NCBI GenBank assembly: GCA_030148725.1
Contig: JASBSU010000045.1
Location: forward strand, 1 to 64,000
Length of the DNA: 64,000 bases
Reading direction: 5' to 3'
Origin: Hyphomicrobium sp.
GTDB taxonomy: Bacteria; Pseudomonadota; Alphaproteobacteria; Rhizobiales; Hyphomicrobiaceae
The notes under the pieces are model-generated. The model did no database searches and was not told the origin of the DNA. It was given only the letters and a program-made list of their open reading frames with translations. Of this stretch, positions 40,997 through 49,890 are shown piece after piece. The position numbers were made by a program, and so were the translations under genes. The first letter of the stretch is position 1, and the number at the start of each line of letters is the position of its first letter.

Positions 40997-42078
40997 GCCT
41001 TGCCCGCGTCCGAAGCGGGCACCTCTGCGGGGCTCGTCGGCCGGTGGATCTTCACCTTCTTCAGGCGCCGCGCGTCCGCTTCGAGAACTTCCAGCTCGAT
41101 GCCGCTCGGGTGCCGCACGAGCTCACCTCGAACCGGCACGCGGCCAAGCAGGGAGAACATCAAGCCGCCGAGCGTATCGATGTCCTCTTCCTCGTCCGGC
41201 TTCAGGAGCTTCACACCAAGATGCTCTTCAAGCTGATCGATCGGCGTGCGCGCGGACGCAATGAGCCCGAGCTTCGGATCATCGACGATGTAGGCCGCTT
41301 CGGCGACGTCGTGTTCGTCCTCGATGTCGCCCACGATCTGCTCGACGAGGTCTTCGATGGTGACGAGCCCATCCGTTCCACCGTATTCATCGACGACGAG
41401 CGCCATGTGAATGCGCGTCGACTGCATGCGGATGAGCAGGTTTGTGGCGGGCATCGACGGCGGAACGTAAAGCACCGGCCGGCGCAGCTTCGCAGACGTG
41501 ATCGGCTTCGAAAGATCTACGCGGCCGAAATCGAGAAACGTCGGCTCGTTTGGCGCCGGTTCTGCCTTTATCGCCTCTTGCGCCTCACCATCGCGCGCCT
41601 CTTCGGAAGCCGCCTTCGCAATACGCGTCTTCACGGCATCGGACGCCGCCTCGCGCGTCAGCCATCCGAACAGATCCTTCACGTGAATCATGCCGCGCGG
41701 ATCGTCCAGCGTCTCGCTGTAGAGCGGGATACGAGAGACACCGGCCTCTTCGAAGGTCCGCAGAAGCTCCGCGAGGGAGTCGTGTTCTTCCAGCGCAATT
41801 ATGTCGGCACGCGGCACCATGATGTCATCGACGCGCAAGCCGCCGAAGCGCAACAACCGCCGAAGCATCTCGCGCTCTTCAGTCGAGAACGCGGCAGCGT
41901 CGGCTTCAACGTCGCCCTTGAGATCTGCCTCGAGCAGCTCGCGTACGCTCGGCGACCGCAAGCCCATCCGGCTGAGCAGCGCATTGAGAAGACTCTGCGC
42001 GCCGTTCGACGCGTCGGCAGGCGCAGAGCCCGCTGGCGCAACTTGATCTTTTGGAACAGGTAGTTGTGTCTCAGCCAT
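40993..42078 (-). CDS. corC: CBS-domain protein of the CorC/TlyC (HlyC) family
   Basis: 361 residues, cytoplasmic. Two CBS domains (RVDDIMVPRADIIALEEHDSLAELLRTF and PPSMPATNLLIRMQSTRIHMALVVDEYGG) are followed by a CorC_HlyC domain (GLMFSLLGRVPVRGELVRHPSGIELEVLEADARRLKKVKI). No membrane DUF21 domain is present. The family is tied to Mg2+/Co2+ efflux or other ion handling, but the direct function is uncertain. It is coupled to lnt and follows ybeY by two bases. Confidence 0.93.
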   Translation of the reverse strand: MAETQLPVPKDQVAPAGSAPADASNGAQSLLNALLSRMGLRSPSVRELLEADLKGDVEADAAAFSTEEREMLRRLLRFGGLRVDDIMVPRADIIALEEHDSLAELLRTFEEAGVSRIPLYSETLDDPRGMIHVKDLFGWLTREAASDAVKTRIAKAASEEARDGEAQEAIKAEPAPNEPTFLDFGRVDLSKPITSAKLRRPVLYVPPSMPATNLLIRMQSTRIHMALVVDEYGGTDGLVTIEDLVEQIVGDIEDEHDVAEAAYIVDDPKLGLIASARTPIDQLEEHLGVKLLKPDEEEDIDTLGGLMFSLLGRVPVRGELVRHPSGIELEVLEADARRLKKVKIHRPTSPAEVPASDAGKA

Positions 42079-42080
42079 GG

Positions 42081-42662
42081 TTAATCGTGTCTGCCATCAG
42101 GTTCGATCGGCTCGCCCGCATCCGCGTATGGATCGGCGACGCCGAGGCCCGCGAGTATCTTCACCTCGAGTCCTTCCATTTCGTTCGCGTCATTGTCCGT
42201 TTGATGATCGTATCCGAGGAGATGCAGCAACCCGTGCACCACGAGGTGTTGCATATGATGCTCGACAGGCACGCCAAGGTCGGCCGCCTCGCGCTGCAGC
42301 GTCTCGAGCGCCAGCACGACATCGCCTAAAAATTTCGGCTCGCCCTCGACCGGCAGCATCGGCACGGCGGGGAAAGACAACACATTGGTGGGCTTGAGCT
42401 TGCCGCGATAGCTGCCGTTCAGTTCCGCAACCTGCTCGTCGCTCGAAAGGGCGATGCAGACCTCGGACCGCCCGAGATCGAGATCGCGCGCGACGGCAGC
42501 TGCGGCGACGCGCACCAGCGCCTCGGCATCGGAAACCTGATCCCAGGCTCCGCCGTCGTGAACGACATCGATGTCGATACTAGACTGCGGATCCTCACCG
42601 ACCGAGGCATCCTCGGCGCCAGCGTCCGGCGCCGCACAGCAATCTGAAACTAAATCGGGCAT
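42081..42662 (-). CDS. ybeY: Endoribonuclease/rRNA maturation factor YbeY
   Basis: Zinc-dependent single-strand RNase for 16S 3'-end maturation and 70S quality control. 193 residues. The metal site is HGLLHLLGYDHQTDNDANEMEGLE with three histidines; LSSDEQVAELNGSYRGKLKPTNVLSFP is the second conserved block. It lies between phoH and corC, the usual arrangement. The first ~30 residues (CCAAPDAGAEDASVG) are variable. Confidence 0.96.
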   Translation of the reverse strand: MPDLVSDCCAAPDAGAEDASVGEDPQSSIDIDVVHDGGAWDQVSDAEALVRVAAAAVARDLDLGRSEVCIALSSDEQVAELNGSYRGKLKPTNVLSFPAVPMLPVEGEPKFLGDVVLALETLQREAADLGVPVEHHMQHLVVHGLLHLLGYDHQTDNDANEMEGLEVKILAGLGVADPYADAGEPIEPDGRHD

Positions 42663-42671
42663 GGCGCCAGC

Positions 42672-43700
42672 TTACTTCTGACTGTCGTAAGCTTCAACGA
42701 TGCGCGCTACGAGGTCGCGGCGCACCACGTCCGCCCCCGTAAACCGTATCGCCTCGATGCCTTTGACGTCCGCCAGAAGCGCCGTTGCCTCCACTAGGCC
42801 CGACTTCATCCCGAACGGCAGGTCGATCTGGCTCGGATCGCCCGTAACCGCCATTTTGGAGCCCTCGCCAAGGCGGGTGAGGAACATCTTCATCTGCATG
42901 CTGGTCGTATTTTGCGCTTCGTCGAGGATCACGAAGGCATTCGCCAGCGTGCGTCCTCGCATGAACGCCAGAGGTGCAATTTCGATGACACCGGTTTCGA
43001 GGTCCTTCTCCACCTTTTCAGGCGGCAGGACGTCGTAGAGCGCGTCGTAGAGCGGGCGCAGATACGGGTCGACTTTCTCGCGCATGTCCCCCGGCAGAAA
43101 GCCCAACCGCTCGCCGGCTTCGACCGCCGGCCGCGAAAGGATGATGCGCTCGACAACGCCACGTTCCAGGCACATCGCGGCATAGGCCACCGCGATGTAG
43201 GTCTTGCCGGTACCGGCCGGACCTACGCCGAACACGAGATCGGATTTCTCCAGAGCGCGGATGTAGGTGCTTTGGGCAAGCGTGCGCGCCTTGACGACAC
43301 GCCGGCGCGTCATGATCTGCGCTTGCCCGTCACCGGGAACGCTGGCCTCGCGCGCATGTCGGATCAGGCCGTCGAAGTCACCCGCTCCGATTGCATCTCC
43401 AGCCGCCACGCGCTTGTAGAGTTCTTCGAGAACGAAGCGCGCCAGTTCGCACTGCGCTTCCGGCCCATTCAGCGTAACGACATTGCCGTGTGCGTGCGCC
43501 TCTATGCCGAGACGATCCTCGATCAGCGCCAGATGGCTGTCGTATTCTCCGAGAAGCCGCGTTACGTGGCGGTTGTCCTCGAATGGTACCACCAGGCGCT
43601 TGTTTGCCACCTGGGTCTTCGGCGATCTTCCCGGTCCAGCGACCGGATTCCCGCGAAATGCTGCCAATAGGCGCTCCAGACGTTCGCTGCGAATCGTCAC
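42672..43700 (-). CDS. phoH: PhoH-like ATPase (YbeZ)
   Basis: 342 residues. An N-terminal KH-like segment (NRHVTRLLGEYDSHLALIEDRLGI) precedes the P-loop domain: Walker A GPAGTGKTYIAVAYAA, RPAVEAGERLGFLPGD and Walker B ANAFVILDEAQNTTSMQMKMFLTRLG. The family works with YbeY in rRNA metabolism, and here it is ten bases upstream of ybeY. Start GTG at 43700, with weak ribosome-binding sequence. Confidence 0.95.
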   Translation of the reverse strand: MTIRSERLERLLAAFRGNPVAGPGRSPKTQVANKRLVVPFEDNRHVTRLLGEYDSHLALIEDRLGIEAHAHGNVVTLNGPEAQCELARFVLEELYKRVAAGDAIGAGDFDGLIRHAREASVPGDGQAQIMTRRRVVKARTLAQSTYIRALEKSDLVFGVGPAGTGKTYIAVAYAAMCLERGVVERIILSRPAVEAGERLGFLPGDMREKVDPYLRPLYDALYDVLPPEKVEKDLETGVIEIAPLAFMRGRTLANAFVILDEAQNTTSMQMKMFLTRLGEGSKMAVTGDPSQIDLPFGMKSGLVEATALLADVKGIEAIRFTGADVVRRDLVARIVEAYDSQK

Positions 43701-43781
43701 TTCGAGATGGTTAACTTAGCACAGGCTCCGGCCGGCCCGCATCGCTGCGGAGAGCAAAGGTATCATAGCGTTACCGGATCA

Positions 43782-45194
43782 TCACTCCGGGCGTATGACA
43801 CCGGCTAGACTATTGGGACCGAACGAAGAAATTTCAACAGGCACGATGCGCCCGAGCAGTTCGGAAGCTGCTTCGGCATGCACCGACTGCAAAAACGGCG
43901 AGCGTCCGATGAGCTGCCCGGGCCGCCGACCGATGCGCTCGAACAGGACCGGCATAGTGCGCCCGACGCAGCTCGCGCTGAAATCCAGCTGCTGCCGTTT
44001 GACCAACGTTTCAAGGCGCGCCAGACGCTCGGTCTTGACCTCTTCCGGCACTTGATCAGACAGCTTCTCGGCCGGTGTACCGGGCCGCGGGCTGTATTTG
44101 AATGAATAGGCGGCTGCAAAGCCGACCTCCGAGAACACCGCCAAAGTCTCCTCGAATTCGGCGTCCGTCTCTCCCGGGAATCCGACGATCACATCCGTCG
44201 ACAGGGCGAGATCAGGCCGCGCCGCCTTGATGCGATTGACGAGATCGACGTACTCCCGCGCCGTGTGCTTGCGGTTCATCGCCGCGAGAATACGGTCGGA
44301 ACCTGCCTGGAACGGCAGGTGCAGGTAGGGCATCAGCTTCGGCTCGTCCGCATGCGCGGCGATGAGATCATCGCTCATGTCGCGCGGGTGGCTTGTCGTG
44401 TAGCGCAGCCTCTCGAGCCCATCCATGCGTGCCAGATGCCGCACGAGATCGGCGAGGGAATGGGGGCGCCCGTTCGGCCCCTCGCCGTGATAGCCGTTGA
44501 CGTTCTGCCCGAGCAGCGTCAGTTCGCGCACGCCAGCTTCGACCAGTGCCCGCGCCTCGCGCTCGATGTCGGCCACCGACCGCGAATACTCCATGCCCCG
44601 CGTATAGGGCACCACGCAGAAGGTGCAGAACTTATCGCATCCTTCCTGCACCGTGAGGAACGCCGTGACCGCGCGGGTCGGCGCTCGCTTCGGCAGATGC
44701 GCGAATTTCTCTTCCTCCGGAAACTCCGTTTCGACCAGCGCGCGGCCCTCCGCGCGCGAGCGCACGATGAGCTCGGGCAGCCGATGATAGCTCTGCGGTC
44801 CGACGACGAGATCGACGACCGGCGCGCGCCGCGCGATCTCCGCGCCCTCCGCCTGCGCGACGCAGCCGACAACGGCAACCACCGTGTCACTGCCTGCTGC
44901 CGCCCGCTCTTCCTTCAGCACGCGGATGCGTCCGAGATCGGAATAAACCTTCTCGGCCGCCTTCTCGCGGATATGGCAGGTGTTCAGAATGACGAGGTCC
45001 GCGTTTTCGATGGTGTCGGTCGCGGCATACCCCTGCGCCGAAAGAGCCTCGGTCATGCGCTCGGAGTCATAGACGTTCATCTGGCAGCCGAAGGTGCGCA
45101 CGAACACCCGGCGCCCGCCGGAACGCTCTGAACCGGGGTCAGCCGTTTCCATCCCGGCCACAACTTCTTCGATGTCCGTCAGGCGATCGTCCAT
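43782..45194 (-). CDS. miaB: tRNA-2-methylthio-N6-dimethylallyladenosine synthase
   Basis: Radical-SAM methylthiotransferase that modifies A37 of tRNAs. 470 residues. The N-terminal UPF0004 domain supplies [17 protein letters not shown] and two more cluster cysteines ([17 protein letters not shown]). The radical-SAM cluster is [17 protein letters not shown], and a TRAM domain covers the last ~65 residues. It needs two 4Fe-4S clusters, so the iron-regulated nfuA gene nearby is relevant. Confidence 0.97.
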   Translation of the reverse strand: MDDRLTDIEEVVAGMETADPGSERSGGRRVFVRTFGCQMNVYDSERMTEALSAQGYAATDTIENADLVILNTCHIREKAAEKVYSDLGRIRVLKEERAAAGSDTVVAVVGCVAQAEGAEIARRAPVVDLVVGPQSYHRLPELIVRSRAEGRALVETEFPEEEKFAHLPKRAPTRAVTAFLTVQEGCDKFCTFCVVPYTRGMEYSRSVADIEREARALVEAGVRELTLLGQNVNGYHGEGPNGRPHSLADLVRHLARMDGLERLRYTTSHPRDMSDDLIAAHADEPKLMPYLHLPFQAGSDRILAAMNRKHTAREYVDLVNRIKAARPDLALSTDVIVGFPGETDAEFEETLAVFSEVGFAAAYSFKYSPRPGTPAEKLSDQVPEEVKTERLARLETLVKRQQLDFSASCVGRTMPVLFERIGRRPGQLIGRSPFLQSVHAEAASELLGRIVPVEISSFGPNSLAGVIRPE

Positions 45195-45273
45195 GATCTC
45201 GACAGGCTGCCACAGCGTTGGTCCGGCACCAGGCTACCAGCGCGCGGGCGTTCTCTCTACCGACCGCGACGCC

Positions 45274-46158
45274 TCACGTCCACTTTTGGCCAGGATCGGA
45301 GCTAACGCGTGTCCTGACGGATACCGCAGCCTTCTCAGGCGGCACGATTTCCAGCGGCTCGTCGGTGGGCCTTGACCGGAGCGTGCGCACGACCTGCTCA
45401 CGCACCTGCTCTTCACTATGCCGCGCAAGCTCCTTTCGGTCCTGAAAGCTTGCCAGCGGCACAGGCGGGCCGATGCGCACGTCGACGTCGAGCGGGCCCG
45501 CCTTGAGAAGTTCCCAGGCGTGGCTGCGCATTTCCATATCGCCGTACCAGGCAACCGATGGCCGATCCGCGCGCCCGAGCGGCAAGCCATGCCGGCGCGT
45601 GTAGACCGCCGACAAAGTCTGAACGACCGCATCCGGCGCGGCGTTCGGCTCTCCCGCCGAAGGTTTCGCCGCCGCAAACAGCGAGGTCATGAACGGAAGC
45701 ACGCGATTGCCGTCGCTGGACGTACCCTCGGGAAAGAGGACGATCGTATCGCCCTGCGCCAGCCGGGCGATGATCTCTCCCGTCGTATTGCCCACGGCCG
45801 TGCGCCGCTGGCGATCGACGAACACAGTACGCTGCAGCCGCGCGAGGCTCGCAACGAACGGCCAGCTGCCGACCTCTTTCTTCGCGACGAACGAAACCGG
45901 CGCCACAGCCGACAGCACGGGAATGTCAAGCCACGTGGTGTGATTGGCGATGAGCAGTACCGGGCGATCGCGCACCACTTCGCCTTCGATGTTGATGCGA
46001 ATGCCGAGCAGCCGGCAGACCTGGCGGTGATACCAATGCGGGAAAGTGCGAGCGCCTTTGGAGCCGCTGCGCAGCAACGCCGCCTGTACCGGCATCAGAG
46101 GAACGGTGAGCCCGAAAAACGCAGCGAGAACCGCACCGCCTCGAACCGCTCCCATCAT
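45274..46158 (-). CDS. plsC: 1-acyl-sn-glycerol-3-phosphate acyltransferase
   Basis: Makes phosphatidic acid from lysophosphatidic acid and acyl-ACP or acyl-CoA. About 294 residues. An N-terminal hydrophobic segment (GAVLAAFFGLTVPLM) anchors it to the membrane. The acyltransferase motifs are NHTTWLDIPVL (HX4D), FVDRQRR and LFPEGTSSDGNRVLPF. The ATG at 46158 follows CTGCGGAGAGAG; the frame to 46209 would overlap fur. Sixteen bases separate it from fur. Confidence 0.94.
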   Translation of the reverse strand: MMGAVRGGAVLAAFFGLTVPLMPVQAALLRSGSKGARTFPHWYHRQVCRLLGIRINIEGEVVRDRPVLLIANHTTWLDIPVLSAVAPVSFVAKKEVGSWPFVASLARLQRTVFVDRQRRTAVGNTTGEIIARLAQGDTIVLFPEGTSSDGNRVLPFMTSLFAAAKPSAGEPNAAPDAVVQTLSAVYTRRHGLPLGRADRPSVAWYGDMEMRSHAWELLKAGPLDVDVRIGPPVPLASFQDRKELARHSEEQVREQVVRTLRSRPTDEPLEIVPPEKAAVSVRTRVSSDPGQKWT

Positions 46159-46174
46159 CTCTCTCCGCAGCGCT

Positions 46175-46618
46175 TCATGACTTCTTCGCCGCTTTGATGC
46201 GTACGCCATAAAGCTCCAGGCGATGGCCCACGAGCTTGAAGCCGAGTTCGCGCGCGATCCTCTCCTGCAGAGCCTCGATCTCTTCGTTGCTGAACTCGAT
46301 CACACGCCCCGTCTCGACGTCGATGAGATGGTCGTGGTGCTCCCGCGAAGCCTCTTCATAGCGCCCGCGCTTGTGGCCGAAGTCGTGCCGCTCGAGGATG
46401 CCTTTCTCGGCGAACAGCTTGAGCGTCCGATAGACCGTCGACAGCGAGATGCGCGCGTCGATTTCGTTGGCGCGCTGATAAACCTCTTCTACATCTGGAT
46501 GGTCGTTTGCGCTCGACAGAACGCGCGCAATGACGCGCCGCTGTCCGGTCATGCGCAGGCCCTGCTCGGTGCACAGCACCTCGATGCGGCTCTGATCGTA
46601 GTCTGTAGAATCGGCCAT
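46175..46618 (-). CDS. fur: Fur-family metalloregulator (Fur/Mur)
   Basis: 147 residues. Winged-helix segment QGLRMTGQRRVIARVLSS and ISLSTVYRTLKLFAEKGILERHDF, with metal-site residues in HHDHLIDVETGRVIEF and a C-terminal His in KLVGHRLELYG. There is no CxxC structural zinc motif. In Hyphomicrobiales the ortholog is usually Mur, which senses manganese, with Irr and RirA handling iron. It is the second Fur-superfamily regulator in the window, after irr. Confidence 0.93.
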   Translation of the reverse strand: MADSTDYDQSRIEVLCTEQGLRMTGQRRVIARVLSSANDHPDVEEVYQRANEIDARISLSTVYRTLKLFAEKGILERHDFGHKRGRYEEASREHHDHLIDVETGRVIEFSNEEIEALQERIARELGFKLVGHRLELYGVRIKAAKKS

Positions 46619-46717
46619 GCGGCGGCGCCTGTCTCCGCTCTCGCTCGGTCAACGTTTTATAGGGTAAGCCCCGGAGGGCCGTCCACCGCCGAGGTCGGCC
46701 CGGCCGCGTCGGCGCCG

Positions 46718-47203
46718 CTACAAGTCGAGCGCGAGGATGACAGCATCCGTGGCGGTGCCGTCAGCGTGCTTGTAGTAGCCCTTTCGGCCGCCGGCAGGCG
46801 TGAACCCCAAGCTCGTATAGAGGGCTCCGGCCGCCATGTTGTCGATGGCCACCTCGAGGAACACGCGCTTCACCTCGGCCCGCCGCGCTGCCCGCACCAG
46901 CCCCTCGGCCATCCGGCGTCCGATGCCGCGCTTCTGCCATTCCGGCGCAACGCCGATCGAAAGGATCTCCGCCTCGTCGGCCGCGATGTGGCCGATGATG
47001 AAGCCCGCGAGCATCGCTGGCTCGCGGATCTGCGCGATGAAGGACGCCGACGCTGGATGCTCGATCGAATTCACGATGCTCGCCACGTCCCACGACGGAT
47101 TGAACAGGCGGGCGTGCAGAGCCGCGATCTCTTCGGCCCGTTCCGTGGTCGCCCACAAAAGGCTGAGGTTCCTCGGGTCGAGGGGGATCGCTGCCTGGCT
47201 CAT
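46718..47203 (-). CDS. rimI: Ribosomal protein S18-alanine N-acetyltransferase
   Basis: 161-residue GNAT enzyme. The acetyl-CoA loop is SIGVAPEWQKRGIGRRMAEGLV (R/Q-x-x-G-x-G/A), followed by VFLEVAIDNMAAGALYTSLGF and a typical RimI end GRKGYYKHADGTATDAVILALDL. Its start overlaps the tsaB stop by four bases, the usual tsaB-rimI coupling. Confidence 0.93.
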   Translation of the reverse strand: MSQAAIPLDPRNLSLLWATTERAEEIAALHARLFNPSWDVASIVNSIEHPASASFIAQIREPAMLAGFIIGHIAADEAEILSIGVAPEWQKRGIGRRMAEGLVRAARRAEVKRVFLEVAIDNMAAGALYTSLGFTPAGGRKGYYKHADGTATDAVILALDL

Positions 47204-47892
47204 GCTCTGGCGATGGCCTTTCCATGTTGGGGTTTGGCGTCCGGCGCGCGCAGATAAAGCGGCGACAAGGGGGCGTCGGAGGCCGGTAGAACGCCGGCGA
47301 GGTGCGCCAGCGCCACGGCATCCGGAACGAGGTCACTCAGGATGACTTCTGCGGCGCGACCATTGCGTCTGGCTATCTCTGCCACGGCATTGGCCCCGGA
47401 CCCGACGAATGCTATCCGCCCTTCGCCTCCGGCACGCGCTGCGTCTTCCAGCGACAGGAGCTGCGGAGGACTGACGTTGTCGGCACCGCCACCGGGGCCG
47501 AACACTTGCCCATAGACTTCGCCCCGCCGCGCATCGACTACCACGGCGATTGGCCCGCCAATATGACTGCGCGCCGCCTCCGCCATGACGGCCAGACTGG
47601 AAACACCGACCGTTCGTGCGCCGGTTGCCAGAGCCAACGAGCGCGCCGCGGCAATGCCGATACGGGTGCCGGTAAAGGTTCCGGGCCCTGTGGTGACGAC
47701 AATTCGGCAAATCTGGTCGAAAGCCACATGTGCTTCGCGCATCACGTCGCCGATCATCGGGATCAGTCGTTCCGCGTGCCCGGTCTCGAACCGCTCGAAC
47801 GCGGAGCTGAGCACCGATACGGCGCCGCCTTGCAGCTCGGCGACGCAGGCCGAGCAGCCGTCGAAGCATGTATCGAAGGCAAGTATATGCAT
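47200..47892 (-). CDS. tsaB: tRNA threonylcarbamoyladenosine biosynthesis protein TsaB
   Basis: Partner of TsaD in making t6A37 of ANN-decoding tRNAs. 230 residues. ASKHA fold: MHILAFDTCFDGCSACV, VTTGPGTFTGTRIGIAAARSLALA and VVVDARRGEVYGQVFG. The ATG at 47892 starts the conserved core; the frame to 47928 adds 12 unlikely residues. It heads the long minus-strand block that runs through rimI, fur and plsC. Confidence 0.95.
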   Translation of the reverse strand: MHILAFDTCFDGCSACVAELQGGAVSVLSSAFERFETGHAERLIPMIGDVMREAHVAFDQICRIVVTTGPGTFTGTRIGIAAARSLALATGARTVGVSSLAVMAEAARSHIGGPIAVVVDARRGEVYGQVFGPGGGADNVSPPQLLSLEDAARAGGEGRIAFVGSGANAVAEIARRNGRAAEVILSDLVPDAVALAHLAGVLPASDAPLSPLYLRAPDAKPQHGKAIARA

Positions 47893-47950
47893 GCGCCGCA
47901 GCCTATACGCACAGCAAAGCTGATTCACCAGACTAAAATGCCATCCGCGA

Positions 47951-48538
47951 TCACGTGATCGTTGCCACCTCCTCGAAGCCGAGCCGTGGCAGCCGCCCTT
48001 TCAGCACGGAGGCATCGCCATATCCCAGGTTGCAAAGGAAATTCGACTTGATCGTCGTGCCGGCGAAGAACGCCTCGTCGACACCGGCATTGTTGAAGCC
48101 TGACATCGGGCCGCAATCGAGCCCCAGAAGCCGCGCAGCGATCATCAGATAGGCGCCCTGCAACGTACCGTTACGGAACGCATTCTCCTGCGCTACCAGC
48201 GGCTTTCCGGCATAGCTTCCACTCAGGTCCTTGTGCGGGAAGGTACGCGGCAAATGCCGATAGAACTCAGTGTCGTAGCCGACGATCGCGCAGACCGGTG
48301 CCTGCATGGTCTTGGCGCGGTTGCTCTCGCTGAGGTGCGGCTTGAGCTTCTCTTTCGCTTCCAGTGACTTGACGAACACGAACCGCGCCGGCTGGCTGTT
48401 GACGGCGGTCGGGCCGAGCTGCGCCATCTCGACAAGCTCGCGCAGCAGGCTGTCCGGCACCTCTTTGTCCTGCCACGCATTGTGCGTGCGGGCTTCGAGA
48501 AATGCCTGGCGCAGTACGCCGATATCCGTCCGCGACAT
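47951..48538 (-). CDS. Nitroreductase-family protein, RutE/HadB-like (malonic semialdehyde reductase type)
   Basis: 195-residue FMN-dependent oxidoreductase. RTHNAWQDKEVPDSLLRELVEMAQLGPTAVNSQPARFVFV forms the FMN/phosphate site, with NLGYGDASVLKGRLPRLGFEEV near the C-terminus. The RTHNAW start and SQPAR are characteristic of the RutE group, which reduces malonic semialdehyde, but no other rut genes are present. It follows nfuA after a strong terminator, so it has its own promoter. Confidence 0.87.
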   Translation of the reverse strand: MSRTDIGVLRQAFLEARTHNAWQDKEVPDSLLRELVEMAQLGPTAVNSQPARFVFVKSLEAKEKLKPHLSESNRAKTMQAPVCAIVGYDTEFYRHLPRTFPHKDLSGSYAGKPLVAQENAFRNGTLQGAYLMIAARLLGLDCGPMSGFNNAGVDEAFFAGTTIKSNFLCNLGYGDASVLKGRLPRLGFEEVATIT

Positions 48539-48570
48539 GTCGAGGTCTCCTGATCGCTTGAATTCAAAGC

Positions 48571-48597
48571 AAAACCCCGCCGGAGGGGCGGGGTTTT
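48571..48597 (-). terminator. Rho-independent terminator of nfuA
   Basis: An 11-bp perfect stem (AAAACCCCGCC and GGCGGGGTTTT) with a five-base loop, continuing on the minus strand as TTTTGCTTTG. It lies 23 bases after the nfuA stop. Confidence 0.93.
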
Positions 48598-48619
48598 CGA
48601 TGTCGTCAGTCCGTGAGGC

Positions 48620-49174
48620 TTAGACGGCCTGCACAGCTTGCACTTCAGGGCAGAAGTGCCGAAGCAGGTTTTCGATGCCGTGCCGCAGGGTGGCGGTCGA
48701 ACTGGGGCACCCCGAGCATGCGCCGCGCATATGCAGATACACGACCCCGTCGCGGAATGCTGAGAACGTGATGTCGCCGCCGTCCTGCGCAACGGCCGGA
48801 CGCACGCGGGTCTCCAGCAACTCCTTGATGGTCGCGACGACCGCCTCGTCCTCGGGATCGTAGGACGTTGCGCCCGTATCGTCGTTCGCCGTCTCGGCAA
48901 CGATCGGCGCACCCGACATGTAGTGCTCCATGATGGCCCCGAGGATCATGGGCTTCAGGTGCTGCCATTCCTCCTCGCCCTTCGTCACCGAGATGAAGTC
49001 GGAGCCGAGGAACACGCCGCGTACGCCCTGAATGTCGAACAGGCGCGACGCCAGCGGCGAAGCAAGCGCTTCGCCCTTGTCGGTGAAATCGGCGGTGCCT
49101 TCAGCCAGCACGGCCTTGCCGGGAATGAACTTGAGCGTCGCCGGATTTGGGGTCGCTTCGGTCTGGATGAACAT
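48620..49174 (-). CDS. nfuA: Nfu-type iron-sulfur cluster carrier
   Basis: Carries and delivers 4Fe-4S clusters. 184 residues. The N-terminal Nfu domain (MFIQTEATPNPATLKFIPGK) is joined to a NifU_C domain: LLETRVRPAVAQDGGDITF and the cluster-binding GACSGCPSSTATLRHGIE (CxxC). An ICE operator centred ~63 bases before the ATG suggests control by Irr. With miaB and the desulfurase at the left edge, it is one of several Fe-S or sulfur-trafficking genes in the window. Confidence 0.95.
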   Translation of the reverse strand: MFIQTEATPNPATLKFIPGKAVLAEGTADFTDKGEALASPLASRLFDIQGVRGVFLGSDFISVTKGEEEWQHLKPMILGAIMEHYMSGAPIVAETANDDTGATSYDPEDEAVVATIKELLETRVRPAVAQDGGDITFSAFRDGVVYLHMRGACSGCPSSTATLRHGIENLLRHFCPEVQAVQAV

Positions 49175-49228
49175 GGCTTGGCCTTTCCGCGAGTGGCGGC
49201 GCCGGACGCGCCGGCCGCCGGAGCCTAG

Positions 49229-49245
49229 TTTAGAACTGCTCTAAA
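49229..49245. promoter_or_regulatory. Irr-box (iron control element) upstream of nfuA
   Basis: TTTAGAA-CTG-CTCTAAA matches the ICE consensus TTTAGAA-N3-TTCTAAA in 13 of 14 arm positions. It lies 55 bases before the nfuA ATG. Irr, encoded at 6953-7399, binds this type of site and usually represses Fe-S and heme genes when iron is low. Confidence 0.75.
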
Positions 49246-49288
49246 GATAGAGCATCCTACAGCAGATTTCGAGTGTCCGCAGAGGCTT

Positions 49289-49798
49289 TTAATCCAAGGA
49301 GCGGACGTCCTCCAGGGCCAGCGTTCCCGGAACAATGGTGATTGGGATCGGAAATTTGCCCATCGCCCCGCTGACCGCCAGCGAGGAAACCAGCGGTCCC
49401 GGGCTCGCAGCCTCCGACGAAGCCCCCAGCACCAGCACAGCAATATCCTCGTCCTCATCGATCAATTTGCGGATTTCGCCAGCCCTTTCGCCCTCTCGGA
49501 TGATCTCCTCACAGGCGACGTTCTCGTATCCAGCCAGGTTGAGCTTCCGGCGCATGAGGCGGAACAGCGCCTTCGCCTTGGCCGTCTCCTCATCGATCTG
49601 CTGCTGGCGCACATTGATCCAGTGCTGGAACTCCTGCGGCACGATGACATACAGCAGCACCAGGGAGCCGGACGACCGCTGCATACGGCTCGCCGCATAA
49701 TAGAGCGCAGCCTCGACCTCCGGCGTCTCGTCGACCACGACGAGAAACTTCCGGAACTTGTCGGCCTCGAATGAACGGCGCTTATTGATCGTGCTCAT
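49289..49798 (-). CDS. Universal stress protein (UspA family)
   Basis: 169 residues, single Usp fold. FLVVVDETPEVEAALYYAASRMQ opens the domain and LVLGASSEAASPGPLVSSLAVSGAMGKFPIPITIVPG closes it. The ATP-binding G-2x-G-9x-G(S/T) is only partly kept. The ATG at 49798 is preferred over 49834. It lies between nfuA and trpS on the same strand; whether it joins either transcript is unclear. Confidence 0.85.
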   Translation of the reverse strand: MSTINKRRSFEADKFRKFLVVVDETPEVEAALYYAASRMQRSSGSLVLLYVIVPQEFQHWINVRQQQIDEETAKAKALFRLMRRKLNLAGYENVACEEIIREGERAGEIRKLIDEDEDIAVLVLGASSEAASPGPLVSSLAVSGAMGKFPIPITIVPGTLALEDVRSLD

Positions 49799-49890
49799 CG
49801 GATCATGCTGCCACGCTGCCGCCGCTCTCGCCACAACTCTCGCGCAACACGCGCCACGAACGCTGCTTATCTGAGCCGTGCCAGCAAAAG

